Notes: generated by a model from the letters alone, not told the origin. A stretch of DNA of 64,000 nucleotides from RHLJ01 sp965247355 (GCA_965247355.1 OZ252011.1:1116001-1180000), one strand, 5' to 3'; shown: positions 1-10,018, counted from the stretch's first letter. Numbers and translations: made by a program.

Positions 1-70
1 TGATTACATCCGAAAAGAAGACTTTTTTCATAATGAAGATGATGAAGGCTTCGACTATGATGACGTATAG
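1..70 (+). CDS. C-terminal end of an unidentified protein (5' end outside window)
   Basis: Reading from base 2, 22 codons run to a TAG at 68-70. They encode an acidic tail rich in Asp and Glu (ending in DYDDV). The Omp85 gene starts 20 bp later on the same strand, so the two may be cotranscribed. In this group a large TamB-like protein often sits beside an Omp85 gene, but nothing in these residues proves it. Function cannot be assigned from the visible tail. Confidence 0.55.
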   Translation, partial: DYIRKEDFFHNEDDEGFDYDDV

Positions 71-90
71 CTACGATTTAACATTTTAGA

Positions 91-2553
91 GTGAACCAAA
101 AGACTGTGCTGTGCATGGTCTTTGTTTCTTTATTGTACTTGAAAACCCTACTTCCCTTTTACAAGCTGGCACTCTGTGTAGCATGTATACTTTTGCTGCA
201 GTCCGGCTCTTTATCTCCATTACAGGCCCAGACTTCCAACTCAGACTCAACAAATGTTGAAGATGTTGTGCGAAGAGTGCGTTTCTCGGGGAATGATTAT
301 GTAAAAGACCGGACCCTTGAAAACCTGATACGAACCCGGACAAACCGTGAGTTTTTAGGTATTCCAAGATTTACACCCTGGTATTTCATCTGGAAAGCAA
401 GTAATGGACGGTTTGGAGAAGACCCCTCTTACCTGGATCGTCAGGTTGTGGTAAATGACATGGAGCGTATTGCTCTGTATTACGAGTCGCTGGGATTTCT
501 GAATGTTGAGGTAGACACTACCATTGTTGAATTCAGATCTGATAAAATTGAAGTTTCTTTTATTATTGATGAAGGTGAACCATCCCGAATACAGTCACTT
601 TCTTACACGGGTCTACCCAATTTCCCAAACCCTGAGACAAAGCGAAGATTCCTTATTCAGAGTCCGCTTACAGGCAGAGCAATAAATGACTCTACCTTTC
701 AGGTTGGGCGTCAATACAATTCTCAGGAACTCAAGAATGAACAACTTCGGATTCTCAGTTTTTTGAAAAATAATGGGTACGCCTCTGTTGAACGGGATTC
801 CGTTACCGCCTTCGTTAAACAAGACTCCGCCAACACATTGCTTCTTGATGTTCTTTTTAGTGTGGACCCAGGTTCTGTCTACAAGTTTGGTGATTTGGAA
901 GTAAAGTTAGCAGATGGAACACCTCCTGATAATTACAGTCAATCGGATACACTCTCAGGAGAACCATTTACTGCAGACACTAACAGAATATTTCTGGCTA
1001 AAGAACCCGAAACAGATACTAAGTTCTCATTATTGAGTGATCAAATCCTTTTTACACCCGGAGAAACATACAATGAAGAACTATATCTGCAAACGGTAAA
1101 GGAATTTCAAAACCTGGGAATGCTTTATATCCGCAGATTTGGTCAGAATCAGAATGGAGTACGCCCGGATTTTACTAAAGAAGAAATACCTGTTTACTTT
1201 GATCTGGAAACCATTACAAAACATAGTATCAGTACCGAACTATTCGGAATGAAGCGTTACGGTTTTGGTACCGGTTTTGGAGTTGATTACTCAAATAATA
1301 ATGTATTCGGAAAAGCGGAACGACTTAGTATCGGAGCAAATGCAAGTTTTGAATATGTCTCTTCCAATACATTAGAAGAAATTGCTCCTGGCGACACTCT
1401 CCAATCCTCTTTCCTTAGAAGCTATGAATTAAGAGGTGAATACTCAGTTCCAAGAATCGCTTTCCCTTTTTCATTCCTTGATAACCAAAAATATTTCACA
1501 AGTGCTTTAACACGGTATTCTCTATCCTATAGCCGCTCAGATCAATTACTATTTGATATCAATTCCGACGTTCGATTTAATTACCAGTATGAAGTCCAAC
1601 ACAACGACCGATTTTCATCCTTCTTTGATCTGATTGAACTGGATATTGTAGATACAAGTCCAACTGAAAGGTTTAATGATTCGCTTAAAGTAGAATTTGG
1701 AGAAAACTCTCTGGAATACATCCGGATTTTACAGGACTTTGAGCCCCAGATTTCCTCTGTAATCAGGTATACATTCAGGAGTAAAAATACGGACCTCATT
1801 AAACGTAACTATGGCTATTTCAGCGAATATTCCATATCTGCAGGTGGGAATATCCCCTATGTTCTTGATCGTTTTATAATAACTCCAAGTACTTTGGAAA
1901 GTACTCTCCCTCCTCTTTTTGGGTTGAGTAATAATGAGCTTACCTATAGCAGGTATATAAAATTGACAGCTGATTACAGAAAGTATTATCCAGTTTCAAA
2001 CAGCGCTGTATTCGGATGGAGATTATTCGGTGGGATTGCACATCCCTATGGGAAAAATGAGACCATTCCTTTAAATCGTCGTTTTTTTGCAGGTGGAAGT
2101 AATGATATAAGAGGCTGGGCTCCTTTTCAACTTGGACCAGGTGATATTGCTCCTAAAGATGTCTCTATCAATGGTGGTGAAATTAAACTCGCTGCATTTA
2201 CGGAAGCTCGTCAGATCTTTCTCAGAGATTTAATTGGTGCAAACTGGCACGCAGCCTGGTTTGTAGATGCAGGCAATATCTGGTATGGTCCCCGCAATGA
2301 CTTTAATTCCGCAACAGCCAATACTAATACCGCAGACAGTGAAGCCTCTCTACAGGGAGAACTTGAAAGAGGTCGTTTTAAACTTGATTCGTTTTACAAA
2401 CAAATAGCTGTAGGTACCGGTCTGGGACTGAGATTAGATTGGGAATATGTTGTAGTTCGCTTTGATTTTGCCTTCCGCGCTCACGACCTTCAGGTAGGTT
2501 GGTTTGATAACAGGAAATTATATTTTAGCTTCGGAATCGGACATTCATTCTAA
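91..2553 (+). CDS. Omp85/BamA-TamA family outer-membrane assembly protein
   Basis: An outer-membrane barrel protein of the Omp85 superfamily, 820 aa from a GTG at 91; an ATG at 115 is an equally possible start. A hydrophobic segment around residues 17-45 ending near Gln-Ala-Gln serves as signal peptide. Residues about 50-370 have the alternating pattern of POTRA domains. From about 385 to the end aromatic, amphipathic strands form the barrel. The loop-6 motif GGSNDIRGW (about 668-676) matches the conserved (V/I)RG(F/Y) signature, and the chain ends in a strand with terminal Phe. Such proteins insert or export proteins or lipids at the outer membrane. BamA cannot be separated firmly from a TamA-like paralogue here; the lack of skp/lpx neighbours argues for the paralogue. 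Confidence 0.85.
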   Translation: MNQKTVLCMVFVSLLYLKTLLPFYKLALCVACILLLQSGSLSPLQAQTSNSDSTNVEDVVRRVRFSGNDYVKDRTLENLIRTRTNREFLGIPRFTPWYFIWKASNGRFGEDPSYLDRQVVVNDMERIALYYESLGFLNVEVDTTIVEFRSDKIEVSFIIDEGEPSRIQSLSYTGLPNFPNPETKRRFLIQSPLTGRAINDSTFQVGRQYNSQELKNEQLRILSFLKNNGYASVERDSVTAFVKQDSANTLLLDVLFSVDPGSVYKFGDLEVKLADGTPPDNYSQSDTLSGEPFTADTNRIFLAKEPETDTKFSLLSDQILFTPGETYNEELYLQTVKEFQNLGMLYIRRFGQNQNGVRPDFTKEEIPVYFDLETITKHSISTELFGMKRYGFGTGFGVDYSNNNVFGKAERLSIGANASFEYVSSNTLEEIAPGDTLQSSFLRSYELRGEYSVPRIAFPFSFLDNQKYFTSALTRYSLSYSRSDQLLFDINSDVRFNYQYEVQHNDRFSSFFDLIELDIVDTSPTERFNDSLKVEFGENSLEYIRILQDFEPQISSVIRYTFRSKNTDLIKRNYGYFSEYSISAGGNIPYVLDRFIITPSTLESTLPPLFGLSNNELTYSRYIKLTADYRKYYPVSNSAVFGWRLFGGIAHPYGKNETIPLNRRFFAGGSNDIRGWAPFQLGPGDIAPKDVSINGGEIKLAAFTEARQIFLRDLIGANWHAAWFVDAGNIWYGPRNDFNSATANTNTADSEASLQGELERGRFKLDSFYKQIAVGTGLGLRLDWEYVVVRFDFAFRAHDLQVGWFDNRKLYFSFGIGHSF

Positions 2554-2567
2554 GGAGATCAATTACT

Positions 2568-3122
2568 ATGAGTAAAAAACTTAAACGCCTTCGAAATCAA
2601 GCTCAGATTGTTTTCAACTCAAAGTTTATAAAGAACCTTTCAGCAGCAGAAAGGTTCGAGTTTCTACAACTTTGTCATCGTAGAACATACAAGGAAGGTG
2701 AGTATGTTTTTTACCGAAATGATCCCGGTACGGGAATGTATTTTATTGAAGAAGGAAAAGTAGAGCTTACATTTAATATTGGAGAAGAATCGAATGAACA
2801 ACAGGAGCCGGAAGGGTTTCTTCTGGAGACTTCAGATAGTTTTGGAGCTCTTTCTATTGGCTATAATCTGAGACGTAAATCATCTGCCCGATGTGTAACC
2901 GACTCTACCCTGCTTGGCTTTTTTAAACCTGATTTCGAACTCCTTATGGAGCGACACCCTCAAATCGCGGTCAAATTTCTACAAACACTTTCCAACATCG
3001 CTCTTCGCCAACTCGAACGAGCTACAAATAAAATCGAAGAATTGTCTGACCCTTACACTGCAGTTAAAATTGAATTTGAAGCTTACTACGAGCAATCAGT
3101 CTCCGGAGAAATCAACGAATGA
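2568..3122 (+). CDS. Cyclic nucleotide-binding domain protein without DNA-binding domain
   Basis: A 184-aa soluble protein with one Crp-type cyclic nucleotide-binding domain at about residues 20-150: the GEYVFYRNDPGTGMYFIEEG strand-turn pattern, then a second half-barrel with RRKSSARC. The C-terminus is a short helix with no helix-turn-helix, so it is not a classical Crp regulator. It follows the Omp85 gene by 14 bp and overlaps the rlmD start by 4 bp (ATGA), indicating translational coupling. It may bind cAMP, which fits the class III cyclase encoded at 23433, but that link is inference. Confidence 0.8.
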   Translation: MSKKLKRLRNQAQIVFNSKFIKNLSAAERFEFLQLCHRRTYKEGEYVFYRNDPGTGMYFIEEGKVELTFNIGEESNEQQEPEGFLLETSDSFGALSIGYNLRRKSSARCVTDSTLLGFFKPDFELLMERHPQIAVKFLQTLSNIALRQLERATNKIEELSDPYTAVKIEFEAYYEQSVSGEINE

Positions 3123-4531
3123 GCTTAAAAAAAGGTCATGAAGTCACCTTAAAAATTGAAGGTGCGGCCTTCAAAGGAAAAGGAATTGGCAAAGTTGATG
3201 GGATGGCAGTATTTGTTTCGGGATCAATGCCCGGTGATGAAGTACGTACCAGAATCATCAAACGAAAAAAAAATTTCCGGGAAGGAAAATTACTGGAAAT
3301 TATCACCCCTAGTCCCGACCGGGTAGAACCTAAATGTCAACATGCAAATGTTTGTGGTGGGTGTAGCTGGCAACATGTTCCTTATGCAAAACAACTGGAG
3401 TATAAAACTCAGCAGGTAACAGACCATATTCGCAGAATTGGTGGTCTCGATACTCCTGTACTATCTGCAATAGGATCTGAAAAAGAACTCTATTACCGTA
3501 ATAAAATGGAGTATAGCGTTAGCAGTAGACGCTGGCTTACGGAAGCAGAAATTAAAAGTGAAGAGTTTGTCGATGATTCCGGGTTCGCAGCCGGACTACA
3601 CGCTCCCGGTCGTTTCGATAAGATTCTAAATCTTAATGAATGTCATTTACAAAGAGAAGAGTCCTTTCAAATCCTGAATTTTGTGAGAGACTATTGCCAG
3701 AAAAATGGAATCGAGCCTTTCAATACTTTTGAGAAAACCGGCTACCTGCGACATGTGATGATCAGAACAGCTCATCATACCGATGATTTTATGGTAAATC
3801 TTGTTACGTTTAAAGATGAACCGGAAACTGTTAAAAAACTCTCTGATGCCCTTCTGGAAGCATTTCCGGTTATAACTACCATTGTTAATAATGTAAATGA
3901 CCAAATCTCCCCTACTTCTGTCGGGCGGTTTGAACATGTTATTCATGGCTCGGGATTTATCAGAGATAAAATCGGGGAGTTCGAATTCAAAATTCATCCT
4001 AATGCCTTTTTTCAAACCAATACTGCACAGGCAGAAAAACTTTACGAAGTGGCCCATAATTACGCCGACTTAAAAGATGGCGATGTGGTTTATGACTTGT
4101 ACTGCGGCGTAGGTACACTAAGTCTTTTCATGAGTCAGAAGGCTAGCAAAGTATTAGGTATTGAACTGGTAGACGTTGCTGTTGAAAACGCAAAATTTAA
4201 TGCTAAAGAGAATAATGTCGAAAACGTCTATTTCATTAAAGGCGATATGAAGGACGTTTTCACTCCGGAGATGGTCGAAGAATTCGGTGCTCCTGATGTA
4301 CTTATCACCGATCCACCCCGTGCAGGAATGCATCCCGATGTTGTGGCTCGCTTATGCGATTTGAAAGTGCCCCGACTAGTTTATGTTAGCTGTGACAGCA
4401 GCACAATGGCAAGAGACTTGAAAATCCTTTCCGAAGTATATGATGTTCTTGAGGTGCAGCCCGTAGATATGTTTCCTCAAACCTATCATGTAGAAGCAGT
4501 TGCAAAGTTGAGGCTTAAGCAGGATAATTAA
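3119..4531 (+). CDS. rlmD: 23S rRNA (uracil-5-)-methyltransferase, RlmD/RumA family
   Basis: A SAM-dependent enzyme making 5-methyluridine in rRNA (or tRNA). The 470 residues are typical of the family. An N-terminal TRAM domain covers about 1-60. Four cysteines, C73, C79, C82 and C175, fit the [4Fe-4S] site. The SAM loop DLYCGVGTLSLF lies near 325, and the catalytic Cys is in VYVSCDSSTMARDL (about C425). The exact target uridine cannot be read from sequence, so the name RlmD is by family. The start overlaps the upstream stop by 4 bp. Confidence 0.88.
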   Translation: MSLKKGHEVTLKIEGAAFKGKGIGKVDGMAVFVSGSMPGDEVRTRIIKRKKNFREGKLLEIITPSPDRVEPKCQHANVCGGCSWQHVPYAKQLEYKTQQVTDHIRRIGGLDTPVLSAIGSEKELYYRNKMEYSVSSRRWLTEAEIKSEEFVDDSGFAAGLHAPGRFDKILNLNECHLQREESFQILNFVRDYCQKNGIEPFNTFEKTGYLRHVMIRTAHHTDDFMVNLVTFKDEPETVKKLSDALLEAFPVITTIVNNVNDQISPTSVGRFEHVIHGSGFIRDKIGEFEFKIHPNAFFQTNTAQAEKLYEVAHNYADLKDGDVVYDLYCGVGTLSLFMSQKASKVLGIELVDVAVENAKFNAKENNVENVYFIKGDMKDVFTPEMVEEFGAPDVLITDPPRAGMHPDVVARLCDLKVPRLVYVSCDSSTMARDLKILSEVYDVLEVQPVDMFPQTYHVEAVAKLRLKQDN

Positions 4532-4563
4532 AACCAATTAAACTCCTAACCATTAGAGTCCAA

Positions 4564-5466
4564 ATGTATAAATTACTCACTCTCTTTTTTGTTCTTACGA
4601 TCTCTATTCCTTCACTTGCTCAAGACAGTAGTCCTGTGATTGCTGAAGGAGCAGAATTAACACTTATATACGATAAATTTTCATTTACTGAAGGACCGGC
4701 CGTTGACGCTTATGGCAATGTGTACTTCACCGATCAACCGAACAACAAGATTTTAAAATGGTCTACGCACAATGGACTAAATCCCTACATGGATGAGAGC
4801 CTTCGTGCTAACGGTTTGTACTTTGATAATGAAGGTAATTTGCTTGCAGCTGCTGACGAGAAAAACCAATTAATCAGCATAGACTCAGAGAAAAATATCA
4901 CGGTTTTAGTAGATAATTTTGAAGGAAAAACACTAAACGGACCTAATGATATCTGGGTGGATGCAAAAGGTGGTATTTACTTCACCGATCCTAAGTATGA
5001 TCGACCCTGGTGGGATAACTCTGTACGAAATCTTAATGAGCAAGTGTATTACCTATCACCTGACAGTGTACTTTCAGTAGTCGCAGACGATGTAGTTAAA
5101 CCCAATGGGATCATTGGAAGTGCAGACGGAACTACGTTATATGTTGCTGATATAGGTGACAACAAAACCTATTCATACACCATCAACGAAGATGGAACGC
5201 TTTCTGATCAAACCCTTTTTACTAATCAGGGATCCGACGGGATGACAGTGGACAACCAGGGAAATGTTTATTTAACTGGAAATGGTGTTACAGTTTATAA
5301 TTCCGAAGGTGAACAAATTGAAAAAATTAATGTTCCTGAAGGTTGGACAGCAAATGTAACCTTTGGTGGATTTAATCAGGATGTTTTATTCATCACAGCA
5401 ATGAAATCACTATTCACTCTTGAGATGAAAGTGAAAGGAATAAAAGAATACGCTATAACAGAATGA
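4564..5466 (+). CDS. Secreted SMP-30/gluconolactonase-like protein
   Basis: A 300-aa protein with an N-terminal signal peptide (MYKLLTLFFVLTISIPSLAQ) and then a six-bladed propeller of the SMP-30/gluconolactonase/LRE family. Family features visible include the metal-site surroundings FTEGPA, LNGPNDIW, VKPNGI and SDGM. It likely hydrolyses a sugar lactone or related ester in the periplasm. The stop codon overlaps the start of the aldo/keto reductase gene by 4 bp, so the two are translationally coupled and may work on the same sugar or aldehyde substrate (inference). Confidence 0.82.
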   Translation: MYKLLTLFFVLTISIPSLAQDSSPVIAEGAELTLIYDKFSFTEGPAVDAYGNVYFTDQPNNKILKWSTHNGLNPYMDESLRANGLYFDNEGNLLAAADEKNQLISIDSEKNITVLVDNFEGKTLNGPNDIWVDAKGGIYFTDPKYDRPWWDNSVRNLNEQVYYLSPDSVLSVVADDVVKPNGIIGSADGTTLYVADIGDNKTYSYTINEDGTLSDQTLFTNQGSDGMTVDNQGNVYLTGNGVTVYNSEGEQIEKINVPEGWTANVTFGGFNQDVLFITAMKSLFTLEMKVKGIKEYAITE

Positions 5467-6449
5467 ACTACAGAACACTAGGCAAAACAGGATTCAAAGT
5501 ATCAGAAATTTCATTAGGGACCTGGCAGGTTGGCGGAACCTGGGGATCAGGATTTGATCACGATTTAGCATCTAAGCTCCTTCATCAGGCCTATGACCAA
5601 GGGGTTAACTTCATTGATACGGCCGATGTGTACGAAGCTGGAGAAAGTGAAAAAGCCGTTGGTAAGTTTGTAAACTCTGTAAGTGATCGAATTTACGTTG
5701 CAACCAAGTGTGGCAGGCAAATTAATCCCCATGTGAATGAAGGTTATACTCCTGAGGCTCTTCGCGGGTATGTTGAGGATTCTTTGAAACGAATGAATCT
5801 GGAAACACTGGATTTAATCCAACTCCACTGCCCTCCTACCGAAGTCTATTATCGTCCTGAGATTTTTGGAGAATTCGAAAAACTTAAGAAAGAGGGAAAA
5901 ATTCAAAACCTTGGGGTGAGTGTTGAAAAAGTTGAAGAGGCTCTTAAAGCAATCGAATTTGAAAATGTGACTACAGTTCAGATCATCTACAACATGTTCC
6001 GTCAGCGGCCGGATGACTTATTCTATCAACGGGCAAAAGAGAAAAATGTAGGTGTGATTGTTCGGGTGCCTTTGGCAAGCGGTTTACTCACCGGTAAATA
6101 TACTAAGCAAACCGAGTTCGGTGAAGGAGATCATCGTCACGGCAACAGAGACGGCGAGTGGTTTGATAAAGGTGAAACTTTTGCCGGTGTACCTTATGAA
6201 ACCGGAGTCGAAGCTGTAGATAAAATTAAAGCCTTGTTCCCGGAACAGGAAAACCTTGCTCAAGTTGCGCTCAAATGGATCCTGATGAATGACAAAGTCA
6301 GTGTGGTAATTCCCGGAGCCTCCAAACCCTATCAGGTTGATTCTAATATGAAAGCATCTGCACTCCCTGATATCCCGGGTGAAAAACTGGCAGCGATCAA
6401 AGAAATCTATGAAACCGATATAAAACCACATGTTCATCATCTGTGGTAA
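5463..6449 (+). CDS. Aldo/keto reductase
   Basis: A 328-aa NADPH-dependent oxidoreductase with the TIM-barrel fold. It starts with the usual MNYRTLGKTGFKVSEISLGT. The catalytic Asp and Tyr lie in FIDTADVYEAGESE, the Lys in YVATKCG and the His in IQLHCPP. The cofactor-binding end is VVIPGASKPYQVDSN. It overlaps the SMP-30 gene by 4 bp. The residues GSGFDHD near the start and the general pattern resemble the YhdN/general-stress AKR group. The substrate cannot be told. Confidence 0.88.
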   Translation: MNYRTLGKTGFKVSEISLGTWQVGGTWGSGFDHDLASKLLHQAYDQGVNFIDTADVYEAGESEKAVGKFVNSVSDRIYVATKCGRQINPHVNEGYTPEALRGYVEDSLKRMNLETLDLIQLHCPPTEVYYRPEIFGEFEKLKKEGKIQNLGVSVEKVEEALKAIEFENVTTVQIIYNMFRQRPDDLFYQRAKEKNVGVIVRVPLASGLLTGKYTKQTEFGEGDHRHGNRDGEWFDKGETFAGVPYETGVEAVDKIKALFPEQENLAQVALKWILMNDKVSVVIPGASKPYQVDSNMKASALPDIPGEKLAAIKEIYETDIKPHVHHLW

Positions 6450-6519
6450 TTTTTTGATTGGCTAAGTTACTTTATTTCTCTTACTCTTTGGCAACCAATT
6501 GCCAACCAACAATTTAGTT

Positions 6520-7779
6520 ATGTCTAAGAATATCTTTACTTACCTATGTATATTCCTTTTTCTGATATCCTGTTCTGATAATTCCTCAGAAGCTGTTATT
6601 GATGCCGCGGCCAAAAACCGACTCAATAATACCCTAAAAGCCTTTGTTGATTCCGGACGTGTTGCAGGTTCTTCAGCTCTGATTTTTGAAAAAGGTGAGG
6701 AAGTTTATTTTGGTGCTTTTGGAGATGCAGATCGTGAAGCAGGTACTAAAATGAACCGGAATATTATCGTTCAAATTTATTCAATGACTAAACCCATTAC
6801 TGGTACCGCGCTAATGCAACAATATGAGCAGGGTAAGTTTCAGTTGGATGATCCTCTGTCTGATTATCTGCCTGAATTTGAGGGTGTCGAGGTATTTGAA
6901 GGTCTGGATAATTCCGGGAATCCTGTTCTAGTTGAACCAAACCGACCCATTACAGTTAGGGATATTACACGACACACAGCAGGTTTTGCTAATGATGGAA
7001 ATGCCCCCTACGTCGGTGAGTTGCTTCAGGAAGCAAACCTGTTCAATTTTGAAAATACACTCGAACAAACAGTACTTGGATTGAGTAGGATACCTTTGGT
7101 TTTTCATCCCGGTGAAGAATGGTACTATGGTCCTTCTGTAGATGTACAGGCACGACTGGTTGAAGTACTTTCAGGCCAGCCTTTCGAGGAATATTTAAAT
7201 AAACATATTCTGGGACCTTTAGGTATGGACGAAACCCGTTATTTTGTTCCTGAAGAAGATCGGGCCCGCATGTCATCTTCTTATGGAACTGATGGAGAGG
7301 GTAATTTAATCCAGATTCCGGATCAGCAGGCTCACAATTTTAACATTAAGGAATACCCGTTGCGACATGGTGGATGGGGACTCACTTCTACCCTGGATGA
7401 TTACCAAACATTTGCCAGAATGTTAGTAAATAAGGGAACATTGAATGGAGTACAAATTCTGAAACCAAAGACTGTAGAACTCATGAGTACCAATCATCTT
7501 GCTGAAGAAGTAACTGAACGACTTTGGTTACCTTCAAAAGGTCAGGTTGGTTTTGGTATTGATTTTGCCGTTCGGCTTGCTCCACCCGCAGATGCAAATG
7601 AGAATCAGGGAGCTGTTGGAGAGTTTTTCTGGGATGGTGCAGCTTCTACCCTCTTTTGGGTTGATCCTTCGAACGAATTAACTGCTGTCTTCTTCGTTCA
7701 GAAGTTTCAATTCGATGGTAGCTTACATAAAGATTTTCGGGATGCTGTTTATGGGGCTTTTGAGGATAGTCCGGAATAA
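6520..7779 (+). CDS. Serine hydrolase, beta-lactamase/esterase family lipoprotein
   Basis: Class C beta-lactamase-like serine hydrolase, 419 aa. The ATG at 6520 is preferred over a TTG at 6499 because it places a lipoprotein signal (MSKNIFTYLCIFLFLISC) at the N-terminus with the lipobox Cys followed by SDNSSE. The active-site SxxK is in IYSMTKP, the Tyr motif is YYGPSVD, and the KTG-equivalent is HGGWG. These proteins act as esterases, D-aminopeptidases or amidases at the envelope; a true antibiotic-hydrolysing role is unlikely from these motifs alone. Its 3' end overlaps the convergent DUF6807 gene by 31 bp. Confidence 0.85.
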   Translation: MSKNIFTYLCIFLFLISCSDNSSEAVIDAAAKNRLNNTLKAFVDSGRVAGSSALIFEKGEEVYFGAFGDADREAGTKMNRNIIVQIYSMTKPITGTALMQQYEQGKFQLDDPLSDYLPEFEGVEVFEGLDNSGNPVLVEPNRPITVRDITRHTAGFANDGNAPYVGELLQEANLFNFENTLEQTVLGLSRIPLVFHPGEEWYYGPSVDVQARLVEVLSGQPFEEYLNKHILGPLGMDETRYFVPEEDRARMSSSYGTDGEGNLIQIPDQQAHNFNIKEYPLRHGGWGLTSTLDDYQTFARMLVNKGTLNGVQILKPKTVELMSTNHLAEEVTERLWLPSKGQVGFGIDFAVRLAPPADANENQGAVGEFFWDGAASTLFWVDPSNELTAVFFVQKFQFDGSLHKDFRDAVYGAFEDSPE

Positions 7780-8705
7780 AGCTGCCATTCTTCCTCGGCC
7801 ATTTCTGAGGTAAATTCACCATCAAATACGACCATTCGATACTTTAGGGTATACTTATTTCCGGCCTCCAGTTTCCAATCTGCAAACTTTGTAGGAAACA
7901 TGGTTATAAAAAGATTTCCTTCAGGCCAAACCCGGATTGGTTCCGGATGATTTTTATTTTCCGGATGCCCCAAAAGTACCGCTCCTCCTTTGCTGTTACC
8001 TAGTTCTCCCTGAAGTATGACCCATCTGGCATGTGTACCGTCAGCGCCACTTCTGTCAATTCCTTCAGATGTTAATACAGAACTCGTTGAATCAACCCAT
8101 TCTTCTGTTGCGCGCCACCCAAAACCGGCATACCGATGCTCTAAAATATTAAATGGGGCGTCAGAAACCGGTGATAAATCGATCTTAAAATCCACCACAT
8201 ATTTATTTCCTTTGGGATTGAATACTCTCACGGTTTGAGTTTCATTCAACGCCACTTTACTTGCTCCATCTTTCAAAACCACGTGTTCGTGATATGCCCG
8301 GAAGCCTGCGACTCCTTCTTCCTGAATGATACTCTCAAAACCAGCAAACCGAACCGTTCCCTCTCTCCCATGAAGATTCCAGAAATCAAGTGTATCGCCT
8401 TCGAACTCAACTTTGGTCCATGGATTCCAGATTCCATAATGATGCCAATGCCCTTCAGGGTTGATCTGTGTAAGTACTTTTCCGGATGGTGTTTTTAAAG
8501 GATGAATAAATCCACTTCGTTTGTAAACACTATCCACACCCTCGGGAGGATAAAATATTTCATATTGATAACTTAGAAGATCGTTTTGACCCGCACTTAT
8601 TACCAACTTACCCTCTTTTTTCTCAGCCTTCATCTGTGTGGTTGATGAATTGCATTTTATAAAACCAAGCAGACCTACGAGAAGTAGTATGTTTAAAATC
8701 TTCAT
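7749..8705 (-). CDS. DUF6807 (PmoA-like) family lipoprotein
   Basis: A 318-aa envelope protein with lipoprotein-type signal (MKILNILLLVGLLGFIKC). The body has the features of the DUF6807 family, often annotated 'PmoA family': an early FIHPLKTPSGKVLTQINPEGHWHHYGIW segment whose His-rich core (GHWHHYG) is the family hallmark, then FNILEHRYAGFGWRATEEW. The family is found mainly in polysaccharide- and plant-matter-degrading Bacteroidota and Planctomycetota; no reaction is established. It stands alone, convergent with the serine hydrolase. Confidence 0.78.
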   Translation of the reverse strand: MKILNILLLVGLLGFIKCNSSTTQMKAEKKEGKLVISAGQNDLLSYQYEIFYPPEGVDSVYKRSGFIHPLKTPSGKVLTQINPEGHWHHYGIWNPWTKVEFEGDTLDFWNLHGREGTVRFAGFESIIQEEGVAGFRAYHEHVVLKDGASKVALNETQTVRVFNPKGNKYVVDFKIDLSPVSDAPFNILEHRYAGFGWRATEEWVDSTSSVLTSEGIDRSGADGTHARWVILQGELGNSKGGAVLLGHPENKNHPEPIRVWPEGNLFITMFPTKFADWKLEAGNKYTLKYRMVVFDGEFTSEMAEEEWQLYSGLSSKAP

Positions 8706-8814
8706 ATTTGTTCTGTTATTGATAAGGTAGCTGATTTAACTATCCAATAAAAAACTGAAAACTCAGGAAATTTGAAATCAAAACTGATACTTTCGGTTGC
8801 ACTCAAACTCACTC

Positions 8815-10008
8815 ATGAAAATCACTACTCAAATAAAAGATGCTACTCTGACTTTGCTTTCAGAGTTAATCTCTCAACATCAGGAAGAGATTATCTCTGC
8901 AAATAAGAAAGATTTGGAATCCACTACCGATCTGGATCATACCCTTATCGATCGCCTTAAAGTGGATCAGAAAAAAGTTAAAGGAATGATTGCTGCTATT
9001 AAGGAAGTCATTGATCTGGATGATCCCGAAGGAAAGCTACTTAGTAGTTACACTCATCCGAACGGGATGTTGGTTGAAAATAAAGTAGTCCCATTCGGAA
9101 CCATTCTGATTATCTATGAATCACGCCCGGATGTGACTATTGAAGCAGCGATCAGTGCATTTAAAGCAGGAAATAAAATTCTTCTTAAAGGTGGAAAGGA
9201 AGCCCGTAACTCGAATATGAAGTTGGTTGAGCTTTGGAAGAAGGCTCTTTCAGAAAATAATCTTCCTGACGATTTCGTGACCTACCTCGATATTAATCGT
9301 GAGGAAACACAGCAACTGCTCAAAGAAAATACACATAATGTCGATCTGATTATCCCTCGTGGTGGAGATGGATTGATCAATTATATCAAAGCGAATACAA
9401 ATGTCCCACTCCTGGTAAGCGGACGTGGAAATAACTTCATTTATATTCATGAAGATGCCGATTTTGATATGGCAATGGATTTGGTATTAAATGGTAAAAG
9501 TCGTCTTAGCGTATGTAACGCGATCGATAAAGTTCTTTTTCATTCAGCGATCCCCGATTTGAGAGCTAAAATAAAGGGACTTCTAACCCCCCTCAAAATC
9601 ATGGATATGGAAGTCTACGGTGATGGAGAGTTTTTCCAGCCAATGGATGAAATTCGATATAATAATTCAGAAGATCGTTGGTATGAAGAGTTTCTTTCGG
9701 CAAAACTTCTGTTCGGTATTGTAGATTCTTTGGATGAAGCTATATCTAAGATCAATACTTATTCAGGCGGACACTCAGCTGTGATTGTAACCAAAGACCA
9801 GGAAAAAGCAGCTACATTTCAGGAAGAAGTCGATTGCGCTGCAGTTTATCATAACGCCTCATCACGATTTACCGATGGAGGTCAGTTTGGTTTTGGTGCT
9901 GAAATAGCAATCAGTACACAGAAGCTACACTTTCGCGGACCGCTCGGGTTAGCTCAATTAGTAACTAATAAATGGTTTATTTCCGGTGATGGACAAACTC
10001 GACAATGA
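8815..10008 (+). CDS. proA: Glutamate-5-semialdehyde dehydrogenase (gamma-glutamyl phosphate reductase)
   Basis: Second enzyme of proline synthesis: reduces gamma-glutamyl phosphate to glutamate 5-semialdehyde with NADPH. The family's usual length (about 397 aa) is reached from the ATG at 8815; a TTG at 8797 would add six residues without family support. Visible marks are IYESRPDVTIEAA, LLKGGKEARNSN, IIPRGGDGLINYI, the Cys region RLSVCNAIDKVL (catalytic Cys) and the end GGQFGFGAEIAISTQKLHFRGPLGL. The proB gene follows after a 90-bp gap filled by a dispersed repeat. Confidence 0.95.
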   Translation: MKITTQIKDATLTLLSELISQHQEEIISANKKDLESTTDLDHTLIDRLKVDQKKVKGMIAAIKEVIDLDDPEGKLLSSYTHPNGMLVENKVVPFGTILIIYESRPDVTIEAAISAFKAGNKILLKGGKEARNSNMKLVELWKKALSENNLPDDFVTYLDINREETQQLLKENTHNVDLIIPRGGDGLINYIKANTNVPLLVSGRGNNFIYIHEDADFDMAMDLVLNGKSRLSVCNAIDKVLFHSAIPDLRAKIKGLLTPLKIMDMEVYGDGEFFQPMDEIRYNNSEDRWYEEFLSAKLLFGIVDSLDEAISKINTYSGGHSAVIVTKDQEKAATFQEEVDCAAVYHNASSRFTDGGQFGFGAEIAISTQKLHFRGPLGLAQLVTNKWFISGDGQTRQ

Positions 10009-10018
10009 GAAAACAAAA

